From: a virus
DNA length: 37,016 bases
Direction: 5' to 3' (one strand)
Virus record (IMG/VR): IMGVR_UViG_3300035666_000084
Location: 1-37,016 of that record
The stretch's first letter is position 1. The number at the start of each line of letters is the position of its first letter. The notes beneath the pieces are model-generated. The model did not search any database. It was not told the DNA's origin and worked only from the letters and a program-made list of their open reading frames with translations. Positions 8,972 through 16,818 of the stretch are shown piece after piece. A program made the translations under genes and the position numbers.

Positions 8972-10170
8972 TAGTAACCCTGTTTAACGAGATCTTTGTG
9001 CATGATTTCGACTTCCTTAAATCGAAGCTGCATTGAAATTTCAACTGGCATACCATCTTTAAATGCAGTCCACTGTCCTGCGCTTCCGTAGTTTATATCG
9101 ATACCCTGAAGAACACAAGTTGATATGTTTGGAAGATTTGGATTTCTCGAAGAACCTAGCATAAAAACAATATCAAATTCTGACGGTGGTACGAAGTAAC
9201 GACCAAGACCCGTTGAAGGAATTTCAGGTGCAGCAAAAAATCTAAATGCTTGAATAATCTTAATTATCGTTTCTGCTTCTTTTTTGTTTCGTGGAACAAA
9301 TTTAAAATCGAAAAGAAACTCTCTATTTTGAATTGATTTGAAGAGCAATTCTACTTGAGGATTTTGTGCATAACCCGCAGAGAACAAAAGAACATCTGTG
9401 ATACCTTGACCAAACGCTCCTGTTTTTTCTGCAAAAAAGCCTGCCGCTTCAGATGCTGCAGCAGAACCAGCAGTTTGACCAAAACTTATTTGTTCACTTA
9501 GTGCAGCCTCAGACATTGATTTAATAGCTGACTCTCCAGCTTGCATAATCAAGCCAGCATTCCCCAATGCCTGTGTTAAACTTACCTGATCATAATCATT
9601 TACTACCGTCTGATTCACTGTATCAGGCATGTAAAGACCAATTGACCCCGCAGCGCGTCGAGTTTTGCGAGTTAAGTCAATAGAGCCAATAATAGCTCCT
9701 GCAAACGCACCACCTATAAAACCTTTAACTGCGCCTCCAGCACCTTCACTTATCACTTCTCCCAAATTATCTGCGCCCAATACACCCTCAACCCCTCTTA
9801 TAACTCCAAGAACAGCTCCCAATCCAGCAATTGATGCAGCATTGTTAAATGGATCTGTGGATCGCCCAAGTTGATTACCGCCAATTCTATTTCCGTCTGC
9901 CGTGCTATACTGCTGAAGACCACCCGTAACAGCCTTCTTTACATTATAACTAGACTTGTTTTGAACAGTCGGAATAAATTTAATCCAGTGAAGATGTTTT
10001 TCTACTGTACCCACATTTAAAGGGAATCTAAGATCGTTAAACTCATAAGAAGAACCTTCTGCTTTACTTTGCGGACCAGTTGTCTGTCGTTGGCTCCCGT
10101 TTGTCGGCGAGGGCGTTTGCGCATTTGATCGTGTGACAGTTGGTTGGCTTACAGGTGATTGTTGAGCCAT
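8971..10170 (-). CDS. 48: Baseplate tail-tube cap protein, gp48-like
   Basis: 399 residues. After a polar Ser/Gln/Thr-rich N-terminus the protein has LRFPLNVGTVEKHLHWIKF, then a Gly/Ala-rich hydrophobic stretch (residues ~115-175) and a C-terminal tube-like domain with FDFKFVPRNKKEAETIIKII, RYFVPPSEFDIVFML and ISMQLRFKEVE. This is the arrangement of gp48/gp54 proteins that cap the hub and start the tube. Because a second, different tube-like protein lies at 11175-12053, I call this one gp48 and the other gp54; the two names could be exchanged. The start has a GGAAC ribosome site and only 22 bp separate it from the divergent gp4. Confidence 0.72.
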   Translation of the reverse strand: MAQQSPVSQPTVTRSNAQTPSPTNGSQRQTTGPQSKAEGSSYEFNDLRFPLNVGTVEKHLHWIKFIPTVQNKSSYNVKKAVTGGLQQYSTADGNRIGGNQLGRSTDPFNNAASIAGLGAVLGVIRGVEGVLGADNLGEVISEGAGGAVKGFIGGAFAGAIIGSIDLTRKTRRAAGSIGLYMPDTVNQTVVNDYDQVSLTQALGNAGLIMQAGESAIKSMSEAALSEQISFGQTAGSAAASEAAGFFAEKTGAFGQGITDVLLFSAGYAQNPQVELLFKSIQNREFLFDFKFVPRNKKEAETIIKIIQAFRFFAAPEIPSTGLGRYFVPPSEFDIVFMLGSSRNPNLPNISTCVLQGIDINYGSAGQWTAFKDGMPVEISMQLRFKEVEIMHKDLVKQGY

Positions 10171-10180
10171 TAAATGTTCC

Positions 10181-10188
10181 TATAAATA
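10181..10188 (+). promoter_or_regulatory. TATAAATA late-promoter-like box between divergent gp48 and gp4
   Basis: This is an exact match to the T4 late promoter core TATAAATA, in the 22-bp gap between divergent virion genes. Its end is only 4 bp before the gp4 ATG, so a transcript starting the usual distance downstream would be leaderless or start within the gene. No clear Shine-Dalgarno precedes the gp4 ATG, which would agree with leaderless translation, or the match may be chance. Confidence 0.4.
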
Positions 10189-10192
10189 AGTG

Positions 10193-10627
10193 ATGGCATA
10201 CAGCGGTAAATTTAGTCCTAAAAATACCAATAAATATTTAGGTGATCCCACAAACATCTGGTACAGATCGCTTTGGGAACGCCGAGTCATGGTGCACTTG
10301 GATACAAACTCGAGTGTTGTAGAATGGTCTAATGAAGAGATTGTAATACCGTATTTATCCCCAGTAGATAATCGTTGGCATCGTTATTTTCCAGACTTTT
10401 TCGTGCGAGTTCGGAACAAACAAGGGATCCTCGAGGCGATGATTCTCGAAGTTAAGCCAAAAAGTCAGGCTAAACCTCCAGAAAAGAGAAGCAAAATAAC
10501 TAAACGATACATCAATGAGGTTATGACTTGGGGCGTAAATGAGGCGAAATGGAAGGCTGCTGTCGAATATTGCAAAGACAGGAGCTGGCAATTTAAAGTT
10601 ATCACCGAAGAAAATTTAGGTATCTAA
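10193..10627 (+). CDS. 4: Head completion protein gp4
   Basis: 144 residues from ATG 10193. The start MAYSGKFSPKNTNKYLGDP is very close to T4 gp4 (MAYSGKW.PKN..KYRGDP), which fixes the start and rejects the GTG at 10190. Further family features are YRSLWERRVM, YFPDFFVRVRNKQG and MILEVKPKSQAKPP, a nuclease-like fold (PDF...EVK) shared by gp4/gp50 proteins. The protein completes the filled head before tail joining. It ends in a TAATG overlap with the next gene. Confidence 0.93.
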   Translation: MAYSGKFSPKNTNKYLGDPTNIWYRSLWERRVMVHLDTNSSVVEWSNEEIVIPYLSPVDNRWHRYFPDFFVRVRNKQGILEAMILEVKPKSQAKPPEKRSKITKRYINEVMTWGVNEAKWKAAVEYCKDRSWQFKVITEENLGI

Positions 10628-11175
10628 TGCCATCACTATTTGATAAACTGAATAAAGAAATGACTGCTGATGGGATTAAACCCAGAACAGCACAGGCTCG
10701 CGCATGGATACAAAACAAGTTTTTTAAACTTCGAATGCCATCCAATCGATCTAACATCCTCAACGATTCAAGTAGAGTCTCGCCTCAGGCATTTATCGGA
10801 AAGATGTATCTGTATCACTACGATCCGAAACTTAAAGACGAACTGCCAGTTTGGGATAAGTTTCCGCTTGTGATTCCTATGGACATCTACAGCGATGGTT
10901 TCCTCGGATTAAATCTTCATTATCTCGACCCATACAATCGCCTATTGCTTCTGGATCGATTACATGACTTTATAAACAACGATAAATATGACGATACTAC
11001 AAGATTTAGAATGTCGTATGATTTGCTCTCTAAATCACGAAGGTATCGATTGATTGAACCATGCATAAAGCGATATCTATTTTCCCATATCATGTCGCCG
11101 ATTATTTACGTTGAACCAGATAACTGGGAAACAGCAATATTTCTTCCGTTCGAGAAAATGGTGTATAATAACTAA
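10627..11175 (+). CDS. Probable DNA-end protector / head-terminus protein, gp2-like
   Basis: 182 residues. The core FPLVIPMDIYSDGFLGLNLHYLDPYNR followed by a Leu/Asp-rich helix, and later IEPCIKRYLFSHIMSPI and WETAIFLPFEKM, is a conserved pattern in a T4-like marine phage protein usually labelled DNA-end protector (gp2). T4 gp2 is longer (274), so the equivalence rests on recollection and on position next to gp4 (genes 2-4 are adjacent in T4). It overlaps neighbours at both ends through TAATG junctions. It could be another head or neck protein. Confidence 0.55.
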   Translation: MPSLFDKLNKEMTADGIKPRTAQARAWIQNKFFKLRMPSNRSNILNDSSRVSPQAFIGKMYLYHYDPKLKDELPVWDKFPLVIPMDIYSDGFLGLNLHYLDPYNRLLLLDRLHDFINNDKYDDTTRFRMSYDLLSKSRRYRLIEPCIKRYLFSHIMSPIIYVEPDNWETAIFLPFEKMVYNN

Positions 11176-12053
11176 TGGCATTTAATGTAGACACATTTCG
11201 TTCACATTTCGCAAAACATGATGATTTTGCAAAAACTTCCAAGTTTGATGTTCGAATCATCGCTCCACCAGGATTGGGGATAAATGCGTCTGATCTTCGC
11301 TTTCAGTGTGAAGCCACAGAATTACCAGGTTACACAGTTAATACGGTTGATGGTCGTTACTATGGCGTTGCAAATCCTGTGGCTTCATTTCCAACATTTG
11401 CTGATTTAACACTCACCTTTGTTTGTTCTGGTGACTTTTGGGAAAAGAAGTTATTCGACAAGTGGATAAATCTTGTAATTCCAATCAATAATTACAATCC
11501 AAATTATAAAGATTCTTATACGTCTCCTAAAATTGAGATTAATCAATTCTCTGAAGTTTCTATAGAAAACGCAGGTTTAGGTATCGCACGAGATTCAAAA
11601 ACAGCTGCACCTGGAAGCCTTGGCATTGCTCGAGATACATCAGCTGCTAATTTTGGAAGTCTTGGAATAGATGAAAAAGCAGCGCGTGCGAGAGCAGCTG
11701 TGCCAATTTATGAACCTACTTCTGTCATCTATAAAGTTTCTTTTTTCGGAGCATTTCCGACAGCGATCGCTCCAATGAATATGAATTGGGCTGATGATAG
11801 CATTCATCGCCTCGCTGTGACTTTTAGATATGAATACTGGATAACTGGTGAATTAGAACAATCATCAAGACCTAGATTAGAAAATCCAATGCCTGCACCA
11901 CGACCACAACAAAATAGAACACCAACTGCTTCTGGTTCGACACCTCCTGTTATTGATCAACGTCCAGCATCATTACCGCAAACCACTCCACCACCTTTCC
12001 GAGGTGGCGGAGGTGGAAGATTTGCTGGTGGTGGTGCAAGTGGTGACTTTTAA
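11175..12053 (+). CDS. 54: Tail-tube initiator, gp54-like, with internal peptide repeats
   Basis: 292 residues with a tail-tube-type beta fold: KFDVRIIAPPG, LRFQCEATELPGYTVNTVDG, a central LTLTFVCSGDFWEKKLFDKW, and at the C-terminal end of the fold HRLAVTFRYEYWI. This layout is shared by gp54/gp19 tube proteins; the gp54 label follows gene context. Residues ~134-175 hold three near-repeats of about 14 residues (GLGIARDSKTAAP, GSLGIARDTSAANF, GSLGIDEKAARAR) inserted between strands. The last 60 residues are Pro/Gln-rich and end in RGGGGGRFAGGGASG. T4 gp54 is 320 residues. Confidence 0.68.
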   Translation: MAFNVDTFRSHFAKHDDFAKTSKFDVRIIAPPGLGINASDLRFQCEATELPGYTVNTVDGRYYGVANPVASFPTFADLTLTFVCSGDFWEKKLFDKWINLVIPINNYNPNYKDSYTSPKIEINQFSEVSIENAGLGIARDSKTAAPGSLGIARDTSAANFGSLGIDEKAARARAAVPIYEPTSVIYKVSFFGAFPTAIAPMNMNWADDSIHRLAVTFRYEYWITGELEQSSRPRLENPMPAPRPQQNRTPTASGSTPPVIDQRPASLPQTTPPPFRGGGGGRFAGGGASGDF

Positions 12054-12075
12054 TTTTTAAAATATGGAGTAAATT

Positions 12076-12795
12076 ATGCCTTTGCCAAAAATTGAACATC
12101 CTATACATGAAGTGTATTTGAAGTCCTTAGATAAGAACGTTCGTTTTCGACCATTCCTTGTAAAAGAAGAAAAACTTCTTTTAATGGCGAAAGAATCAGA
12201 GGATTTAAAAGAGATTACATCGACGATTAAACAAATTATCACGAATTGTTGTTTAGATGAGATCGACGTAGATAATCTTCCAACATTTGACGTTGAGATG
12301 TTTTTTCTCCATCTACGAATCAACTCAGTTGGTGAAACGGCTCAAATGGTCTACACATGCAATAATGTTGTAGAAGATCAGCCATGTGGTCACAATACTG
12401 AGTTTGAACTATTACTTAAAAACATTAAGTATGTAGAAACAGAAAATCACTCAAGCATTATTAAATTGACGGAAAATGTTGGCGTTAAATTTAATTATCC
12501 ATCAATCACGATTCCTCAAGCTGCACTAGATGACAAATTCGAAGATGGTGGCTATGAGGTTATTGCAGAATATCTCGACTACATCTATGATGAAAATCAG
12601 ATATACAAAAAAGAAGATATTATCAAAGAAGAACTCATGACGTTTTTCGATAATCTAACAATCGATCAGGTACAAAACATTAAACAATTCTTCTTAACCA
12701 GCCCTCGTGTTGTTCTAGAACAAGAATTAGCATGCGGTAAATGTGGGTTTGTACATAATGTTAACGTGGAGGGTATTCTAAGTTTTTTCGATTAA
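12076..12795 (+). CDS. 26: Baseplate hub / tail assembly protein gp26-like (0-frame product)
   Basis: 239 residues of the T4 gp26 baseplate family (208 in T4). Family features are FRPFLVKEEKLLLMAKES, the Cys pairs CNNVVEDQPC and a C-terminal CGKCGF, together a likely zinc site. A GGAG ribosome site lies 8 nt before ATG 12076. The stop at 12793-12795 follows a T6 run. A slippery heptamer at 12783-12789 would carry ribosomes into the -1 frame and add 65 residues (separate entry). Gp26 acts in hub assembly, and the two-product layout resembles lambda G/GT tail chaperones. Confidence 0.82.
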   Translation: MPLPKIEHPIHEVYLKSLDKNVRFRPFLVKEEKLLLMAKESEDLKEITSTIKQIITNCCLDEIDVDNLPTFDVEMFFLHLRINSVGETAQMVYTCNNVVEDQPCGHNTEFELLLKNIKYVETENHSSIIKLTENVGVKFNYPSITIPQAALDDKFEDGGYEVIAEYLDYIYDENQIYKKEDIIKEELMTFFDNLTIDQVQNIKQFFLTSPRVVLEQELACGKCGFVHNVNVEGILSFFD

Positions 12796-12986
12796 TTTTT
12801 GGTTATGACGATTTGAAAAATTATTATACAACGAATTTCTCGTTGATGCAGCATCACAAATATTCTTTAACTGAACTAGAGAATATGATACCTTGGGAAA
12901 AGCAAATTTATATAACTATGCTGCAGGAAATGATAAAAGAACAGAACGAAAAGATGAAGATGTTAGAAATGCAACGCAAAAGATAA
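12783..12986 (+). CDS. Probable -1 frameshift extension of gp26 (gp51-like assembly-chaperone domain)
   Basis: The heptamer T TTT TTC at 12783-12789, in phase with gp26 codons, is a classic -1 slippery site 3 codons before the stop. Slipping opens 65 more codons to a TAA at 12984-12986, including MQHHKYSLTELENMIPWEKQ. That is the motif found in the C-terminal part of frameshifted tail-assembly chaperones and in gp51-like proteins. As a separate gene the only ATG is 12846 (46 residues) with no ribosome site, and in-frame coding begins well upstream of it, which favours the fusion (about 303 residues in total). The stop lies just before the tape-measure start, the lambda-like order. Confidence 0.68.
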   Translation, partial: FFRLIFGYDDLKNYYTTNFSLMQHHKYSLTELENMIPWEKQIYITMLQEMIKEQNEKMKMLEMQRKR

Positions 12987-12991
12987 AATAA

Positions 12992-15766
12992 ATGGCAATA
13001 GATCCAAAAGAATTAGCAAAACTCAAAAAAGGCATTCTTAGTGATATTAATAAAAATATCAAAAATGAAGCCTTTGAGAAAGTCGCAGCTCAAGAAGCTG
13101 CTAAAGCCAGAGAAGGAAAAGGCTTTATTCGCGGTAGTATCGCAGAAGCAAAAGCCAGATCTAGAGTGGCTGATGAATGGAAAATTGCTACAGAAGGGAC
13201 CAAAGGTCGCCGATCAGCATTCTTCAAAGGTTTGCTTGGAAGAGATGTTAGCACACTGGTTAAGCAATTAGGCTTAGAGAAATATGAATCTTTAGAATCA
13301 GTTAAAGAAGCCAGAGCAAAATTTGGTCTTGATAAAAAGCAGAAGGGTGAGCGCGGCGGTGGTGGTGTAGGTAAACTAGCGAAACCACTCTCACTGATTC
13401 TTCGCAACGTGCTTGTTACGCAAAGAATGGTTCAAAATATTGAGCGAGCTCTCACAAAGCCATCTCTTAAATCGGGATATACTTTTGATCCACGCATGTC
13501 TGGTGGCGGTCGATATAGAAATCTTGATACAAACAAACTGGCTTCGGCAAAGGAAGCCACCACTGGCGGAAACGCAGCCAGAACAGCAGCACTTACAGCA
13601 GCAATCGGTGCAGATGAACAACCATTAGTTAAACTCAAAGAATATCTGGAAGATAAACTTGATGACCTAGATTCTAAGAAATTGATGAAGAGAACTGGTG
13701 ACGCCGTTTCTTCATTAAACGGTATGACACCAACGCTTGGTCTACTTTCTGTTCACGATAAATTGAACATGCTACTCGCAAGAAGTGCATTAGGAGGACT
13801 GGGAGGACTGGGTGGAGGTGGAGGTGGTCGTGGAAGGGGTCGTGGTCGTGGAAGAGGTCGTGGCAGAGGCGGTGGAAGAGGATTTGGTGGAATTGGTGCA
13901 CTGGCAGGAGCAGCTGCAGGTGGATTCCTCGCATATCAAGCAGTTGATTCATTGCGTGATCCAAATTTAGAAATTCAAGGCGGCGAGGCTTTGAAAGAGC
14001 AAGCAATGGCGGCAAAGACTCCAGAAGAAAAGAAAATAGTTGGTGATCAAATTGCTGCTGAAAAGAAAGATATTAAATTACAAGCAGCAGCAACAGGTGC
14101 TGGTGGTGCAGGCGCAGTTGCAGGTGCAGTTGCCGCAAAGAAAATTGCACAAACTGCAGTTGTAAAGAACGTTAAATCAAAAGCATGGGATTTATTTGTC
14201 GGCTTCGTCAAGAAAAGAGCACCAAAACTATTCGCCAAAATCGGAGCCAGACTTGCACTTGCGGGTGGAATGGCGACTGTGCCAGGCATTGGTTGGGTAA
14301 GTGCTGCTGTCACGATCGTTGGCAGTTTATGGCTGGCTTATGATCTTTATCAATTATGGCAAGAATTCTCTGCATTATCAGATGCTGAAAAACAATTATA
14401 TGATGAGAAGGCTCAGAAACAAAAAGGCGCTGGAGCAGCAAAACCTACTCCTGTAAAAGAAAAAATGGCACCAGTTGCTGCAGCAGATAAAAGCGCACTT
14501 CCAGGCGCAGGCACTGTGGCTGCAACAACTGCAACCGCAGCAACAATCCCAGCAGCCGTGGGTGGAGCAGCAGCACCAGTTGCACCAACACCACCAGCTG
14601 CGCGACCAAAAACATTCCTTGAAACTGCAGTCGATAAAGCCAAAGAGATCGGTGCGGGTGTGGTTTCTGGTGCAAAACAAGTTGCAAGTGCAGTTTCGAA
14701 TTTATTCTCGGGACCATCACCAAAACTAGATCAAGTTACAACGAAACAAAACGCTGGTGTCGATACTTCTGGACTTCAAGGTGGAATGCAAGATCGTCTT
14801 GCTCGAATGTCAAAGGCATTCCAAGAAGTCACTGGAAAGAAACTTATGCTTACATCTGCATATCGATCAGATGATAAGCAGATGAAGTTGTGGACTGCAA
14901 AATACAATGAACTTAAAGCAGCCAATCCAAATGCCACTGAAGCGCAACTAATTAAAATGACTCGCAAGTGGGTTGCGCTACCAGCAGCATTGGGTGGCAA
15001 GGGCAGCGCACACGGTCGTGGTACTGCTGTTGATATTAATAGTAAAGGTGCAGCAGGTATTGATACAATTAATGGTATGACCTTCAATGGTCAAAAGGTC
15101 ACAACAGATTCATTCTTAGCAATGTTTGGATTGAAGAGACCATTAAGTCATGAGCCATGGCACATTCAGCCACTAGAGGGTTCACCTACTCCAGATAATC
15201 CTGATCCAAATGCCAAGCCATTGGTTGCTGATGCAAAAGGTAACATGGTCAATTTGGAGACTGGTAAGTCTGAATCATTACCACCTCCAGCTCCAATTAC
15301 TGCTCAAACACAAAAAGAATCATTACCTTCTGTGTCTGACTCTGTTGCTGCAGCTCCTTCTACTACTGATCCACTAGCAACAAAATCAGATGGAACAGCA
15401 ATTGATGCTCAACCAATGGTCGCTGCAGCTCCTGCAGCACCACCTTCCATGGTTGCAGCAACACCTCCTGCAGCAGCAGCACCTTCTTATAATAGTGCGC
15501 AATTAACTCCTGTGGCAAGTGCAACAGGAAATCAAGTTGCCCAAGGTTCTGCTCAACTCGCATCATCACAAATGACTGCACAGGCGGCACCAGCACCAGC
15601 ACCAGTAGTGGTGAATAATAACAATGCTGGTTCTCAAAAACCAATTGAATCGCCAAAACAAGGATTATTAAAAGCATCTTCGCGTTCAAGCGAAAACTCT
15701 TTTGTCAGAGCAATATCAAAAGACTTCTCTCATCCAACATCATTCACTTCGTCAATTATTGTGTGA
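12992..15766 (+). CDS. Tail tape-measure / hub length-determinator protein with M15 peptidase domain
   Basis: 924 residues, the largest gene here, in the place of T4 gp29/gp28. Residues 1-150 are Lys/Ala/Glu-rich helices. Residues ~266-300 contain a run of GGLGG followed by RGRGRG repeats (DNA 13793-13890). A hydrophobic region at ~413-457 (LALAGGMATVPGIGWVSAAV, then a Trp/Leu-rich segment) fits membrane insertion. Residues ~590-725 form a D-Ala-D-Ala carboxypeptidase-type M15 domain with LTSAYRSDDKQ, the zinc motif GSAHGRGTAVDIN and EPWHIQP. The last 170 residues are Ala/Pro/Gln-rich. Family knowledge indicates that the peptidase would cut peptidoglycan cross-links during injection, replacing the lysozyme missing from gp5. 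No clear ribosome site; probably coupled to the upstream frame. Confidence 0.8.
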   Translation: MAIDPKELAKLKKGILSDINKNIKNEAFEKVAAQEAAKAREGKGFIRGSIAEAKARSRVADEWKIATEGTKGRRSAFFKGLLGRDVSTLVKQLGLEKYESLESVKEARAKFGLDKKQKGERGGGGVGKLAKPLSLILRNVLVTQRMVQNIERALTKPSLKSGYTFDPRMSGGGRYRNLDTNKLASAKEATTGGNAARTAALTAAIGADEQPLVKLKEYLEDKLDDLDSKKLMKRTGDAVSSLNGMTPTLGLLSVHDKLNMLLARSALGGLGGLGGGGGGRGRGRGRGRGRGRGGGRGFGGIGALAGAAAGGFLAYQAVDSLRDPNLEIQGGEALKEQAMAAKTPEEKKIVGDQIAAEKKDIKLQAAATGAGGAGAVAGAVAAKKIAQTAVVKNVKSKAWDLFVGFVKKRAPKLFAKIGARLALAGGMATVPGIGWVSAAVTIVGSLWLAYDLYQLWQEFSALSDAEKQLYDEKAQKQKGAGAAKPTPVKEKMAPVAAADKSALPGAGTVAATTATAATIPAAVGGAAAPVAPTPPAARPKTFLETAVDKAKEIGAGVVSGAKQVASAVSNLFSGPSPKLDQVTTKQNAGVDTSGLQGGMQDRLARMSKAFQEVTGKKLMLTSAYRSDDKQMKLWTAKYNELKAANPNATEAQLIKMTRKWVALPAALGGKGSAHGRGTAVDINSKGAAGIDTINGMTFNGQKVTTDSFLAMFGLKRPLSHEPWHIQPLEGSPTPDNPDPNAKPLVADAKGNMVNLETGKSESLPPPAPITAQTQKESLPSVSDSVAAAPSTTDPLATKSDGTAIDAQPMVAAAPAAPPSMVAATPPAAAAPSYNSAQLTPVASATGNQVAQGSAQLASSQMTAQAAPAPAPVVVNNNNAGSQKPIESPKQGLLKASSRSSENSFVRAISKDFSHPTSFTSSIIV

Positions 15767-15768
15767 TG

Positions 15769-15794
15769 AAAAAAGGGGGACACGAAGTCCCCCC
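15769..15794 (-). terminator. Rho-independent terminator for gp32 (between convergent genes)
   Basis: On the minus strand a GGGGGAC stem with a TTCGT loop and GTCCCCC is followed by TTTTTT (15769-15774). It lies 28 bp beyond the gp32 stop. The tape-measure gene converges from the other side and ends at 15766, so the hairpin may also slow plus-strand transcription, though there is no T-run on that side. Confidence 0.88.
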
Positions 15795-15821
15795 GAAAAC
15801 ACCTACCGTTTTCTAATCAAA

Positions 15822-16721
15822 TTACTCAGCAGCAAGTTTCTCGAAGAACGCCATGTCGTCATCTTCGACGCTAACATTCTCAGCAGTCACCTTCTTGGCT
15901 GGAGCAGAGCGAATGACAGGAGCGGCTGCTTCCTCATCATCAACTCGCTTGGCAGTTGCACCAGACACACCACCAGCACCAAGAACCTTGTCCAACTTCG
16001 CCTTCAATTCATCATAGGACTTGAAGTTTTCAGGCTTCAAGAAATCCTTGAGTGAATAAGCAGACTTCCAAACTTGTTCAATCTTCGCATCGTCGCCATT
16101 CAACAATGCAGCAGGAGCCTCAAACTCCGACTTGTCATAGTTGCGATAGCCTTCAACGTTGCGAATCTTGATCTTGAAGTTTGCACCCTTCCAGAAGTCA
16201 AAGGGATTCATTGGAGTCTCATCAGCAAACTGAGGTTCGAGTTGCTCCTTGATCTTGTCGAAAATTTTCTTTCCGAACTTGAACAAGAATACCTTACCTT
16301 CATTTTGCGGACGCTTGGCGTCAGAGATCACAAGAACGTTTGCAATGTAAGTCAACTTGCGCTTTTGCTTGCGAGCAATTTCTTTGTTTGCTTCGATACC
16401 TGAGTTCCACAGAACAGTGTTGTACTCAGAAACAGGATCGGTCTTGCCAAGAGTTGTGAGAGAATTCTCAATGTACCAACCACCTGGACCTTGGAAACCG
16501 TGTGACCAGATTTGTACCCACGGCAGACCATCTTCACCATCGACGGCTGGCGTATCGAGGAAGCGGATAACTGCGTATCCGTTGCCAGCAGCGTCAACTT
16601 CTGGTTGCCAAAAACGCTCATCAACGTTCTTGCCACCACCGTTACCAGCAGAGGATTGCTCAACTGCCTTCTTCAACTTATCAAGAGAAGAACTCTTGTT
16701 CTTTAGATTTGCTAGACTCAT
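15822..16721 (-). CDS. 32: Single-stranded DNA-binding protein gp32
   Basis: 299 residues (T4: 301). It has the basic N-terminal cooperativity region (LANLKNKSSSLDKLKKAV), the OB-fold core (GNGYAVIRFLDTP, PWVQIWSHGFQGPGGWYIEN, PVSEYNTVLWNSG) and an acidic tail (VEDDDMAFFEKLAAE) that recruits replication partners. The protein has no cysteine at all, so the zinc site of T4 gp32 is absent, as I recall for cyanophage-type gp32. The start has a CGGAGAA ribosome site. A sigma70-like promoter lies 70 bp upstream and a strong terminator follows, so gp32 can be made as a separate highly expressed unit. Confidence 0.95.
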   Translation of the reverse strand: MSLANLKNKSSSLDKLKKAVEQSSAGNGGGKNVDERFWQPEVDAAGNGYAVIRFLDTPAVDGEDGLPWVQIWSHGFQGPGGWYIENSLTTLGKTDPVSEYNTVLWNSGIEANKEIARKQKRKLTYIANVLVISDAKRPQNEGKVFLFKFGKKIFDKIKEQLEPQFADETPMNPFDFWKGANFKIKIRNVEGYRNYDKSEFEAPAALLNGDDAKIEQVWKSAYSLKDFLKPENFKSYDELKAKLDKVLGAGGVSGATAKRVDDEEAAAPVIRSAPAKKVTAENVSVEDDDMAFFEKLAAE

Positions 16722-16789
16722 TTGTATTCTCCGTATAGCGTAGTATTAATGTATATCGACTTGTCCACTTTTTTCATCATCACAACATC

Positions 16790-16818
16790 ATTATATAGTA
16801 TTTTCGTCAGCAAGTAAA
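16790..16818 (-). promoter_or_regulatory. Sigma70-like promoter for gp32
   Basis: Minus strand: -35 TTTACT (16813-16818), 17-bp spacer, -10 TATAAT (16790-16795). A TTGCTGA stretch about 11 bp before the -10 also resembles a MotA middle-promoter box, and T4 gene 32 has a middle promoter. Located at the 3' end of gp59, 69 bp before the gp32 ATG. Confidence 0.65.

Noticed and set aside
12846-12986. Independent 46-aa gene after gp26
   Set aside because: No ribosome site and coding pattern begins upstream of the ATG in the same frame; the frameshift fusion explains it better.
13793-13890. Repeat-like DNA (GGTCGTGGAAGG units) as a possible tandem-repeat or CRISPR element
   Set aside because: It simply encodes the Gly/Arg run of the tape-measure protein; there are no spacers.
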